Source of the DNA: Paludibaculum sp.
GTDB lineage: Bacteria > Acidobacteriota > Terriglobia > Bryobacterales > Bryobacteraceae
NCBI GenBank assembly: GCA_029973955.1
Contig: JARKQJ010000003.1
Span: 1-42,872, forward strand
DNA length: 42,872 bases
Direction of reading: 5' to 3'
A program made the position numbers and the translations under genes. This document shows positions 24,550-32,736 of the stretch, one piece after another. Below the pieces are notes generated by a model. It was given only the letters and a program-made list of their open reading frames with translations. It ran no database searches and was not told the DNA's origin. The first letter of the stretch is position 1. Each line of letters starts with the position of its first letter.

Positions 24550-25737
24550 CTAGAAAGCCATACCCGTGTCCACGAGGAGGTTCATGACGCCATCGCCGCC
24601 GCGGCGGATCTCTTCCCGGGCGATGGCCACCGCGGCCATGCCGCCAGGGGAGGTGGGCAGGATCATCTTCTGGAAGACCAGCATCCACTCGGCGGGGCTA
24701 TCCAGCTTGGCGGGCGCGTCACGAAGGAACTGCACGAAAGAGGAGATCACCTGACGCTGCAGTTCGGGGGTGATGGAGTGGTTCAGCAGGACGAGGTAGA
24801 GCGACGACCTCATGTGGAAGACGCCCATGGGGGGCATCTCATCGTCCTCGCGGTACTCTTCCACGCGGTGCAGCAGCGCGAGGATGCGGGCTTCATAATC
24901 GGAGTCCGCCTTGGCCGGAACGGGGTGGAGGCGCGCGCTCGCTTTGAAGAGTTCGGCGCCGGTGCCGGCTTCCCAGAAGACCGGGGAACCCGTGCCTTCG
25001 CAGGGTTTGGCGGAGGTCTGAGTTTTGACGTAGGCCTGCCAGGCGTCCTCCATGCCGGGCCGGCGGCGCAGTGGTCCCATCTGGGCTTCGAGCGCAGGGG
25101 TGGCGGCATAGGCGCGAGGGTTGGCGGCGGAGAGACGGAGCGAAGCGGCCAGCGCGGCCAGCAGCGCGCCCTCTTCCTCCGCCGTGCCTTCGTACTGCCT
25201 CACGAGCGTGGCCGCGCCCTGGAGCTGTTCGGGAGAAGTGGAGGCGGCGATGATGCGCAGCATGTAGCGGAGGTGGTCTCCGTCCTCGCGCTGTTTCGCG
25301 GTGAAGCCGCGCCGGGCCATCATCAGTGCCAGGCCGTAGTACTTGTCGAGGATGGGCGCGGCGGCCTGGTCGCAACCGGGGGGCGGCGGGGCAGGCACGG
25401 CCAGGGAGAGCGCCATATCGCGGCCGCGAGCCGGGTTGACGCTCATCATCGTCATGATGGCTTCCACCTGGAGGGTGAGGCCGTCGAGGCGCGTGAAGCG
25501 GGCCTCCATCTGGCGGCCGGCGAGAGAATCCGGCGGCGCCTGCGCCATCAGCGGATACGGCATGCGGGCCTGACCGGCCAGACGGAAGACCTCTTCGAGC
25601 TGGGCGGCGCGCTTCGCGCGGTCCGGGTCGAGGTGATCCTGCAGCAGGCGGGCGGCGATTTCAGGCGGTGCGGAGTAGATGTTCTCCATCCATGGCGGCG
25701 ACTGGACCAGAAGCGCCATGAAGAGGGGCAGGATCAC
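24550..25737 (-). CDS. Secreted alpha-helical protein of unknown function
   Basis: I do not recognise a family for this 395-residue protein. It starts with GTG, giving a short hydrophobic N-terminus (MILPLFMALLVQSPPW) that may be a signal peptide. The rest is rich in Ala, Leu, Arg and Glu with mostly helical character. It contains two cysteines (in PGCDQAA and AKPCEGTG) that could form a disulphide, a proline run after the first 110 residues, and no obvious catalytic motif. Its start codon overlaps the stop of the ceramidase-like gene in a GTGA junction (25734-25737), so the two are translationally coupled and probably function together. The fructokinase-like gene follows after 41 bp. Confidence 0.75.
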   Translation of the reverse strand: MILPLFMALLVQSPPWMENIYSAPPEIAARLLQDHLDPDRAKRAAQLEEVFRLAGQARMPYPLMAQAPPDSLAGRQMEARFTRLDGLTLQVEAIMTMMSVNPARGRDMALSLAVPAPPPPGCDQAAAPILDKYYGLALMMARRGFTAKQREDGDHLRYMLRIIAASTSPEQLQGAATLVRQYEGTAEEEGALLAALAASLRLSAANPRAYAATPALEAQMGPLRRRPGMEDAWQAYVKTQTSAKPCEGTGSPVFWEAGTGAELFKASARLHPVPAKADSDYEARILALLHRVEEYREDDEMPPMGVFHMRSSLYLVLLNHSITPELQRQVISSFVQFLRDAPAKLDSPAEWMLVFQKMILPTSPGGMAAVAIAREEIRRGGDGVMNLLVDTGMAF

Positions 25738-27083
25738 TTGGTGGTCCTCTGCTTCACCTGGCGCATGGCATCGTGGATGCGGGACTCCACCTCTTCCGTG
25801 AACGGGCCGGGGTGGCCGTAGTAGATCATGCTTTCCACGGGTTCGTATCCACCTTCCTTCAGAATCCGAGCGGTGGGAATGTAACCTGCGACGTCATTCG
25901 AGTAGCCCGCTACCATGAGACGCTCGGCTGGCCATTCGCGTTGCGCCCACAGCGCGTAGTCCACCACAACTTCGCCGCCGAGCGTGAACAGGGTAAAGCC
26001 TTTGTCGAAGCGGATGGCCTGCACGGGGTAGCTGAGCTGGCGCATCTCGCGGCGCTCGTCGTACGACTTCAGCATGTATTCGGCGCGGCGCTGCTTGTAG
26101 ATGTTGGGGTCCTTTGCCTCCAGTTCGTACTGCTGGCGGGTGTGCGGGGCGAAGGGGAGGGCGATGAGTTGATAGGCGGTGCGCAGGCGGCCGGAGACGG
26201 GCTGCATGGGAGTGCGCGCCACGCGGACGGCTTCGGCGCCCAATGCCTGCCCGTGCTGCTGGGCGAGTTCCAGTTTGCTGCGCGGGTTGGGATTCTGGTC
26301 GCCGCCGCAGAGCATCATGAAGAGGCCGACGGTGCCGGGCATCTGGCGTTCGAGTTCGGCCTGCGCGAATGCGGCGTAGTCGCCGCTGAGCTTGTAGAAC
26401 TCGGCGGTGAGAGTAGTGTTGTGGCAGGAGTAGGCGAAGAGCACCGCTTTCACCTTGCCGTTGGGCATGGTGGCGCGCAGGACGGGGACGCGATGATCGA
26501 CGGGGCCGTTGGGATTCACGCCGATGACGACGCCCTTGGGCGTCATTTGGCGACGATTGACGGCGAATCCGGCTTCGCCGTAGTCGAAGGCGAGCGTGGC
26601 GGGGGAGAGGTCTCCCAGGGCGGCGCCGATGACGGTGAGGAGATCGGCCTTGAGTTTTTCGGTGTAGGCGGCCACGGCGGGCCGGAACTCCGGCTGTTGA
26701 GAGACGAGCACGCTGAGATTGCCGCGCACCACCGGGCCGGTGTGGGTGTGCGAGGAGTTGAAGGCCAGGGCGCCGCGCTCGAGCTTGTATTTCTGCATGG
26801 CCTGTGCGGCGACGACGTCGGTGACATCGCGGGGCAGGCCGATGAGATCGGTGGTGACGAGCACGGCGCGGCCGCCGTTGCCGTCTTCCAGCGCCAGCGC
26901 CTTGGCGTATAGGGGAGAGAGAACGCCCTCGCTGGGTTTGTTTCGAGCAGCGTAGCCCGACATCCAGATGGGCCCTTGGGGGGTAATGTCGATTCTTGCA
27001 ACACCGGCGCGCTGCTTCTCCTTGCATTCGCCGACGAGTCCGATTCCGAGGATGAAAAATGTAGCGATCAGAGCTTGCTTCAT
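25734..27083 (-). CDS. Neutral/alkaline ceramidase-like protein
   Basis: The 449-residue protein has an N-terminal secretion signal (MKQALIATFFILGIGLVGEC). It then shows the neutral ceramidase N-terminal domain features: AGVARIDITPQGPIWMSGY, the zinc-binding SHTHTGP with His112 and His114, later SCHNTTL, and GGDQNPNPR. True neutral ceramidases (about 650-750 residues) hydrolyse the N-acyl bond of ceramide and have an extra C-terminal domain. This shorter form is common in Acidobacteriota and Planctomycetes and its substrate is unproven; an amide or lipid hydrolase role is inferred. It is the first gene of an operon with the unknown secreted protein and the fructokinase-like gene, and it diverges from the second TonB-dependent receptor across only 59 bp. 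Confidence 0.85.
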   Translation of the reverse strand: MKQALIATFFILGIGLVGECKEKQRAGVARIDITPQGPIWMSGYAARNKPSEGVLSPLYAKALALEDGNGGRAVLVTTDLIGLPRDVTDVVAAQAMQKYKLERGALAFNSSHTHTGPVVRGNLSVLVSQQPEFRPAVAAYTEKLKADLLTVIGAALGDLSPATLAFDYGEAGFAVNRRQMTPKGVVIGVNPNGPVDHRVPVLRATMPNGKVKAVLFAYSCHNTTLTAEFYKLSGDYAAFAQAELERQMPGTVGLFMMLCGGDQNPNPRSKLELAQQHGQALGAEAVRVARTPMQPVSGRLRTAYQLIALPFAPHTRQQYELEAKDPNIYKQRRAEYMLKSYDERREMRQLSYPVQAIRFDKGFTLFTLGGEVVVDYALWAQREWPAERLMVAGYSNDVAGYIPTARILKEGGYEPVESMIYYGHPGPFTEEVESRIHDAMRQVKQRTTK

Positions 27084-27142
27084 TGCATCGTCATATTACA
27101 CTGGGGAGTCTGTGTTTGCACACCCCGACGTGGAGTCACCGG

Positions 27143-30100
27143 ATGCCGCTAGTTCGTCAGCTTGCCCTGCTGGCCACTCTGGCCCTGCCTCTCTTCCCTC
27201 AAGCCCAGAGTAACTCTGGCGAAATTGGAGGCGTCGTCCTCGACCAGTCGGGCGGCGGCATCGCCAGGGCCCGTTTAATACTTTCCGACCCGGAACGTGC
27301 CATTACGCGCGAGGCAGTGACGACGCCGCAAGGCGATTTCCGCTTTCCCATTGTGCCGCCGGGGCGTTACCGGCTGAAGATTGAGGTGGACGGGTTCAAC
27401 ACCAAGGTGCTGGACGGCGTCGAGGTGCGCGTGGGCGACAGCGTGGTGCTGCGCGTAGAGATGGTTGTCGGGGCGATCCAGCAGCAGATCGAAGTGGATG
27501 CCGATGCGCCGGTGATCGATCCGGAGCGGATCCAGCAGGCCAACACGATTGAACTGGCGCGCATCCGCGACTTGCCCATCAACCGGCGCAACTATCTCGA
27601 CTTTGCCATGCTGGCTCCGGCCACCGCATCGACCACGGACCTGGTGGACGGTACGGACTACCGTGTGGCGCAGACTCCGCAATCGGGCATCTCCTTCGGC
27701 GGCGGCAACGGGCGCGGCAACGGGTTCTTCATCGATGGCGTGGAGAACTACATCAACTCCGGAGGCGTGCGCGCCTCGCTCAGCCAGGAAGCGGTGCAGG
27801 AGTTTCAGATCAACCGCAACTCGGCCTCGGCGGAGTTCGGCTGGGCGTCAGGCGGAACGGTGAACATCGTGACGCGCAGCGGGGCCAACAGTTACCACGG
27901 CAATGTTTTCGGCTTCCTGCGGCACCGCTCGATTCAGGCGCGGAACTACTTCGATCCGGAGAAATCGGCCTACACGCGCTCACAGGCCGGCGCCACCCTG
28001 GGCGGGCCCATCGTGAAAGACCGCACATTCTTCTTTACGGCCTATGAACGGCTGGACCGGCATGAGACCGCGTTTGTCCCGATTCTGCAGGACCGCTCGG
28101 CGTTCACAGCGCCCACCGCGCCACAGCAGCAGTTGCTCACCGCGTTGCGCAATTCGGGCGTCGCCCAGTTGGCCGGGCTCTCCGTGGCTCTTTCCGCGGC
28201 GCTGACTCCGGGGTTGAATCCCTACGTGTCGAAGATGTTCCAGAGCAACAGCGGGACGTTCCCGTTCGGCGAGGCGACGCAGACATTCTCCACGCGCATC
28301 GACCACCGTTTCTCTGACCGGCACAGCCTCTACTGGCGCGGCAGCCTCTCCACACTGGTGAACGAGAACAGCCAGTTCGGCGCGCTCATCGCTTACAACC
28401 GGGGGCGCGATTTCGATGTGTGGGACGGCACCACGATGGTGAACGACAGCCTGCTGCTGGGCGCGAACTGGGTGGTGGAGACGCGCGCCATGTTCAATTT
28501 CAACCATATCGCCGTTTCAACCGTCGATCCCTTCGGTCCCGAGCAGAACGTGACGGGCTTCGGCTATTTCGGGCGCGAGATCTTCCTGCCGTCGCGCACC
28601 GATGAGCGGCACTACCAGGTGATGCAGAACTGGAGCCATCATTCCGGTTCGCACGATCTGAAGTTCGGCTTCGACATCAACCCGGTGCGCGACCGGGCCA
28701 ATACAGAGACCTTCTTCAGCGGCCGCTTCAACTTCGGGGAGGCGGTGCCGCTACAGAACGTGATCGCCGGATCGGCCGGCACGGCCGCGGTGACGCAGAT
28801 CATCCAATACCTGCAGGCGACGGGACAGAGTTCGCTGGTGCCCATCCTGAGCCAGCCCATTAGTTCGCTGCAGGCGTTCTCGCTGGGCCTGCCCACGTTC
28901 TACCAGCAAGGCTTTGGAGATCCGGTGTGGATCGGCTGGTCCAAGCGCTACGGACTCTTCGTGCAGGATTCCTGGCGGGTGACGCGAGGGTTCACGCTCA
29001 GCTATGGGCTGCGCTACGACCTGGAAGTGAACGAACCGGTGCTGGGCACGGATCGCAACAATTTCGCGCCGCGCGTTGGGTTCGCCTGGTCGCCGGGCGG
29101 GAAGTCGCACATGGTGATTCGCGGCGGCTATGGATTCTATTACATGCCGACGAACCTGCAGGTGGCCAACATCGCGGACGCACTGTCGGGCAAGTACATC
29201 AATCAGGTTTTCGTGCCGCTGACGGGCATCCCGCAGATCATCAATCCCGGCACGGGCAGGCCTACCACTTCCGCCGACATTTACCAGGGATTGCTCAAGC
29301 AAGGCGTCATCGGCACGCGCACCATCACGCCGAATGATCTGAAGCAGTTCGGAGTGCCCGTGGGGCCCGGCATGCCGCTGCGCGTAGAGTTCGGATCCGA
29401 TCCCCTGCGGCAGGGCTATTCGCAGCAGGGCAGCTTTGAGATCGAACGCGGCGTGGGCGAATGGGCTTTCTCGGCGGGCTACAACTTCAACCGGTCGCTC
29501 GGCATCGCGCGCATCAGCGGCCGGAATCTCTACTACACCGGCCAGAGCACGCCGGGCGGCATCCCCATCTACGGGCGCTACGATTCCACGCTGCTGCAGA
29601 AGAACATCTTCACCTACGACGGCAACTCCAACTATCACGCGATGATCCTGCAGGCGCAGCGCCGGATGCGGAAGAACTCTTCGCTGAACGCGCACTACAC
29701 GTGGTCGAAAGCGATGGACGACGTGACGGATTTCAACTCCGATTTCTCGCCGATGGATCAGCTCTGCAAGCGTTGTGAGGGGGCATTGTCGCCCTTCCAC
29801 CACGCGCATCGCGTGGTCTTCAATGCGGTCTACCAGTCGGCCGCGCGGAACTGGCTGCTGGATGGTTGGAACCTGGCCCCGATCTTCAGCGCAAACTCTT
29901 TCCGGCCTTTCAACACCCTGGTGGGTGCGGACCTGAATGGCGACAACTACACCACCAACGACCGGCCGTTCCCCGCCGGCCGCAATATTGGCCGGGGGCC
30001 GGGCTTCGTTTCATTCGACTTGCGCCTCTCGCGGCGCTTCCCACTGGGTAGCGAGGCGCGCGCAGTGGAGTTCATCGCGGAGGGATTCAACCTGGCCAAT

Positions 30101-30265
30101 CACACGAACTTCCGCACGGTGAACAACACGGTGGGCGCGGTGCCGATCACGTCGCTGCCGAACCCGCTGACGGGCGTAGCCGGAGGGTCCCCCACATCGC
30201 CACTGGCCTTCACCTCCGCCAACGATCCCAGGCAGTTCCAGTTTGGGCTGAAGCTGCACTTCTGA
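27143..30265 (+). CDS. Oar-like TonB-dependent outer membrane receptor (2)
   Basis: The 1040-residue protein has a signal peptide (MPLVRQLALLATLALPLFPQ) and a carboxypeptidase-regulatory-like domain (GEIGGVVLDQSGGGIARARL). A plug domain follows with FFIDGVENYINSGGVRASLS and FGWASGGTVNIVTRSGAN, then a long beta-barrel ending FQFGLKLHF, with the terminal Phe used for outer membrane assembly. It is a paralogue of the receptor at 20505 but differs throughout the barrel, so a different ligand is likely. The frame is open from a TTG at 27083, but the ATG at 27143 has GGAG seven bases upstream and starts the signal peptide. It is divergently transcribed from the ceramidase-like operon and may share its control region, which would fit uptake of products released by that operon. 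Confidence 0.92.
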   Translation: MPLVRQLALLATLALPLFPQAQSNSGEIGGVVLDQSGGGIARARLILSDPERAITREAVTTPQGDFRFPIVPPGRYRLKIEVDGFNTKVLDGVEVRVGDSVVLRVEMVVGAIQQQIEVDADAPVIDPERIQQANTIELARIRDLPINRRNYLDFAMLAPATASTTDLVDGTDYRVAQTPQSGISFGGGNGRGNGFFIDGVENYINSGGVRASLSQEAVQEFQINRNSASAEFGWASGGTVNIVTRSGANSYHGNVFGFLRHRSIQARNYFDPEKSAYTRSQAGATLGGPIVKDRTFFFTAYERLDRHETAFVPILQDRSAFTAPTAPQQQLLTALRNSGVAQLAGLSVALSAALTPGLNPYVSKMFQSNSGTFPFGEATQTFSTRIDHRFSDRHSLYWRGSLSTLVNENSQFGALIAYNRGRDFDVWDGTTMVNDSLLLGANWVVETRAMFNFNHIAVSTVDPFGPEQNVTGFGYFGREIFLPSRTDERHYQVMQNWSHHSGSHDLKFGFDINPVRDRANTETFFSGRFNFGEAVPLQNVIAGSAGTAAVTQIIQYLQATGQSSLVPILSQPISSLQAFSLGLPTFYQQGFGDPVWIGWSKRYGLFVQDSWRVTRGFTLSYGLRYDLEVNEPVLGTDRNNFAPRVGFAWSPGGKSHMVIRGGYGFYYMPTNLQVANIADALSGKYINQVFVPLTGIPQIINPGTGRPTTSADIYQGLLKQGVIGTRTITPNDLKQFGVPVGPGMPLRVEFGSDPLRQGYSQQGSFEIERGVGEWAFSAGYNFNRSLGIARISGRNLYYTGQSTPGGIPIYGRYDSTLLQKNIFTYDGNSNYHAMILQAQRRMRKNSSLNAHYTWSKAMDDVTDFNSDFSPMDQLCKRCEGALSPFHHAHRVVFNAVYQSAARNWLLDGWNLAPIFSANSFRPFNTLVGADLNGDNYTTNDRPFPAGRNIGRGPGFVSFDLRLSRRFPLGSEARAVEFIAEGFNLANHTNFRTVNNTVGAVPITSLPNPLTGVAGGSPTSPLAFTSANDPRQFQFGLKLHF

Positions 30266-30275
30266 CTCGGATCGA

Positions 30276-30300
30276 GTGGGCCGGCACTTGCCCGGCCCAC
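30276..30300. terminator. Hairpin between convergent receptor and PyrE-like genes
   Basis: Nine-bp arms GTGGGCCGG (30276-30284) and CCGGCCCAC (30292-30300) flank a seven-base loop. The hairpin sits 10 bp after the receptor stop and 11 bp before the end of the convergent gene. No T-tract follows on either strand, so termination would be imperfect or Rho-assisted. Confidence 0.55.
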
Positions 30301-30311
30301 GCCGCTGAAAA

Positions 30312-30929
30312 CTACAGCCAGACCTTTTCCACCGGGCCGTCGATGGCGATCTTATCGGCCGCGGTGGCGGAATCCCAGTAGTACATGGCGTCCAGCTTGG
30401 CCAGGTAGTAAAAGGGCAGGTCGCCGAAGCTGGGCGTCTCCGGATTCGGCTGGTAGACGATCACAGCCAGGCCGACCACCTCGGCGCCCTTGCTCTCGAT
30501 CAGGGCTCTGAGTTCCGTCAGTTTGCGGCCGCTGCGGAGAATATCGTCCACCAGCAACACCTTTTCGCCTGGTTCCGGCGTGATGTACGGGCGGAAACGC
30601 AGCGGGCCCCCCTCTTCGCCCCGCTCGGCCCAATAGACCTGCTTGGCTCGCAGCGCTTCACAAAGTCCGAAGGCGACGGGCAGTCCGCCCGTGGCCGGAG
30701 TGACGATGGAGAGCTCCGGGATCATCGCTTTCAATTCGGCGTTTGCGCGCAATTTGCGGCTGAGGGCGACGCTGAGCAACTTCGCCGTCTCATAGTGGCG
30801 CATCGCCTGGGCCACCTGGATGTAGCGGCTGGCGTGCAGGCCGTTGGGGTATTGGAAGTGGCCTACGCGCAGCGCTTTCGTTTCTCGCAACAGGGCGACG
30901 ACTTCCTCTTCGGTCGGGATCACATTCAT
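30312..30929 (-). CDS. pyrE: Orotate phosphoribosyltransferase-like enzyme
   Basis: The 205-residue protein has the type I phosphoribosyltransferase PRPP-binding motif VLLVDDILRSG (124-134), with the Asp128-Asp129 pair. Its N-terminal part (LRVGHFQYPNGLHASRYI) resembles the orotate phosphoribosyltransferase opening in which substrate-binding residues lie. PyrE converts orotate and PRPP to orotidine 5'-phosphate in pyrimidine synthesis. The C-terminal half is less typical, so another base specificity cannot be excluded. AAGGAG (30941-30946) lies 11 bases before the ATG, and a 13-bp hairpin sits just upstream of that. It follows the VWFA gene on the same strand after 145 bp. Confidence 0.75.
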   Translation of the reverse strand: MNVIPTEEEVVALLRETKALRVGHFQYPNGLHASRYIQVAQAMRHYETAKLLSVALSRKLRANAELKAMIPELSIVTPATGGLPVAFGLCEALRAKQVYWAERGEEGGPLRFRPYITPEPGEKVLLVDDILRSGRKLTELRALIESKGAEVVGLAVIVYQPNPETPSFGDLPFYYLAKLDAMYYWDSATAADKIAIDGPVEKVWL

Positions 30930-30953
30930 GGATCTTTGAGCTCCTTGGCTTCC

Positions 30954-30986
30954 GGCTCCCCGGTTCTAGCACGGAACCGGGGAGCC
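30954..30986. terminator. 13-bp perfect hairpin between the VWFA and PyrE-like genes
   Basis: Arms GGCTCCCCGGTTC (30954-30966) and GAACCGGGGAGCC (30974-30986) surround a seven-base loop. On the minus strand it lies after the VWFA stop and about seven bases before the ribosome binding site of the PyrE-like gene. It has no T-tract. It could end the VWFA transcript, or act in the PyrE-like leader as an attenuator-like structure. Confidence 0.6.
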
Positions 30987-31074
30987 GCCGCCCCCATTTT
31001 GCCACTAGTTCGCCTCCGGACGGTAGGGCGCCAGCGGGGAGACCAGCGGGCAAAACGAACGAGCGTACATCTCC

Positions 31075-31995
31075 CTACTGGATGGTGGCGGGATCCTGAT
31101 CGAAGTAGCCGTGGCGCCAGTAGAGCTGGAGCTTGTGGCGCCGCAGTTCTCCAGTGAGTTCGAGTCCTACTTTGTGGTACTTGCCGTCTCCGGCGGAGAC
31201 GCGCGGCGCGAAGGTCAACAGGTAGCGCTGGTGGATGTCAAGCCGGCTGAGGAGACTGACGAACTGTTTGGAGGTGACGTCACCGAAGAAGACGCCGCCG
31301 GTGATCTCCGCGAGGTCTTCCAGGCGGCTGCGGGGCGGAGGGACGTCGTCCGCCAGCGCCGGAGTCCAAAACTCCACGGCGTAGAGGAACGCATCGGATT
31401 CGGCGAGCCTCCGCTCCACTTCTTTTTGCGAGTAGCGGCTGGCGTTGTCCAGGCCGTCGGAGAGGACGAAGATGAGGCGGCGGGAGTTGCGTGCCTGCTT
31501 GAGGGTGTCCATAGCCAGGCCCAGGGCATCGTAGAGCGGAGTCTTGCCCTTGGCGGCCTCCAGGTTGGCAGAGGAGGAGATAGCGGCGGCGTCCCCTGTG
31601 AAGGGGACGTCGAGGATGGGTTTTTCCCTGCACAGCACCAGCGCATATTCGTCGCCCGGGTAAGCCTGCTGGAGGAAGGCGTCGAGTGCCTCCCGGCCGC
31701 GCTTCAGCGCGGGGGCCATGCTGCCGCTGGCGTCGAGGACGATCACCGTAGAGACGGGGCCGTCCTCGCGCCAGAAGGAGTCGATCCGGGCCGGGCTCTT
31801 GTCGACTGTGAGTTGAAAGTCCTTGGCGTCGAGGCCGGTGATGAGCCGCTCCTGGCGGTCCATGACCACGGCGTTCACCAGGATGCGGTTGGCCGTCACG
31901 GCGAAGTTGCCGGGCCGGGGCTGCCCCTGTGCGGGGATTGCGGCCAGAGCAAATGCCCCGATCACCAACGCCAGGCGGGATGCTGCCGTCAACAC
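31075..31995 (-). CDS. Secreted VWFA-domain protein of the acidobacterial type
   Basis: The 306-residue protein has a signal peptide (about 1-24) and then the N-terminal beta region seen in the acidobacterial VWFA family (VNAVVMDRQERLITGLDAKD). The VWFA domain follows with a complete metal-ion-dependent adhesion site: DASGS (88-92), the Thr in KGKTPLYDAL, and the Asp in VLSDGLDN. Such domains bind protein ligands through Mg2+; the function of this lineage-specific family is unknown, and extracytoplasmic binding is inferred. The start is GTG, with only a weak ribosome binding site. An inverted repeat (32025-32068) lies just upstream. Confidence 0.85.
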   Translation of the reverse strand: MLTAASRLALVIGAFALAAIPAQGQPRPGNFAVTANRILVNAVVMDRQERLITGLDAKDFQLTVDKSPARIDSFWREDGPVSTVIVLDASGSMAPALKRGREALDAFLQQAYPGDEYALVLCREKPILDVPFTGDAAAISSSANLEAAKGKTPLYDALGLAMDTLKQARNSRRLIFVLSDGLDNASRYSQKEVERRLAESDAFLYAVEFWTPALADDVPPPRSRLEDLAEITGGVFFGDVTSKQFVSLLSRLDIHQRYLLTFAPRVSAGDGKYHKVGLELTGELRRHKLQLYWRHGYFDQDPATIQ

Positions 31996-32024
31996 GCTTC
32001 AATCGTAGAGTGGCCGGGCCCTCC

Positions 32025-32093
32025 CAGCCCATCCGGCCTGAACTGTATTGGCAGCTTCGGATGGGCTGTATTTCAGGGGCCGGGCAGGTCAGG
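32025..32093. repeat. Inverted-repeat element, left copy (flanks the three-gene signalling operon)
   Basis: Perfect 11-bp arms CAGCCCATCCG (32025-32035) and CGGATGGGCTG (32058-32068) are followed by TATTTCAGG and GGCAGG. The arrangement resembles the element at 34670-34753, which has the same TCCGGCCTG, TTTCAGG and GGCAGG blocks. It lies just past the end of the regulator gene, with which its right edge overlaps, and before the VWFA gene. Confidence 0.6.
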
Positions 32094-32736
32094 AGATGAT
32101 CCCCTTCCGCACCGCGTAGAGGATCAGTTCCGGCACTGAATGCAGGTTCAACTTCTGCAGAATGTGCGTGCGGTGCGTTTCCACGGTGTGGAGGCTGAGG
32201 TTGATGAGGTTGGCGATCTCCTTATTGGTCTTGCCCTCGGCGACGAGTTGCAGGATCTCCCGTTCGCGCGAACTCAACAGTTCGTAGGAGTCTTCGGCGC
32301 CGCGCTGCTTCAATTGGCGAACGTAGTCTTCGAGCAGCATGCGACCCACGGCGGGGCTGAAGAACGACTTGCCTTCGCGCACGGCGCGGACCGCGCGGAT
32401 GAGGTCTGCCTCGGCCGAGTCTTTCAGGAGATACGCCTTGGCGCCGTTCTTCAAGGCGCGCATGACGTAGCCTTCGTCGGAGTGCATGCTGAGGATGACC
32501 ACGGCGATTTTGGGTGTGGCGTCCACAATCTGGCGTGTCGCCTCGATTCCATTCAGTTGCGGCATGCCGATATCGATCACCACGACGTCGGGCTGTAGTT
32601 CCTGCGCCAGGCGCACCGCCTGCCGCCCATCGTCGGCCTCGCCCACCACTTCCAGATCGCTGTTCTTCTCCAGCAGCATTTTGAGGCCGGCACGGATCAC
32701 CATGTGATCGTCGGCGAGCAGAATTCTGGTCTTCAT
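32089..32736 (-). CDS. NarL/FixJ-family response regulator
   Basis: The 215-residue protein has a receiver domain (1-120) with the acidic pair Asp9/Asp10, phospho-acceptor Asp55 in VVVIDIGMPQ, a conserved Ser in VVILSMHSD and the Lys in YLLKDSA. A LuxR-type helix-turn-helix follows (LLSSREREILQLVAEGKTNK, then LSLHTVETHRTHIL). It should be phosphorylated by the HisKA_3 kinase encoded immediately upstream, whose stop overlaps its ATG by four bases. Its targets are unknown. It is the last gene of a three-gene operon. Confidence 0.93.
   Translation of the reverse strand: MKTRILLADDHMVIRAGLKMLLEKNSDLEVVGEADDGRQAVRLAQELQPDVVVIDIGMPQLNGIEATRQIVDATPKIAVVILSMHSDEGYVMRALKNGAKAYLLKDSAEADLIRAVRAVREGKSFFSPAVGRMLLEDYVRQLKQRGAEDSYELLSSREREILQLVAEGKTNKEIANLINLSLHTVETHRTHILQKLNLHSVPELILYAVRKGIIS

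Noticed and set aside
24509..24688. N-terminal extension of the ROK kinase
   Set aside because: It reads the end of the neighbouring secreted protein gene in another frame; the ROK family starts at MTLYGAVEAGGTKF.
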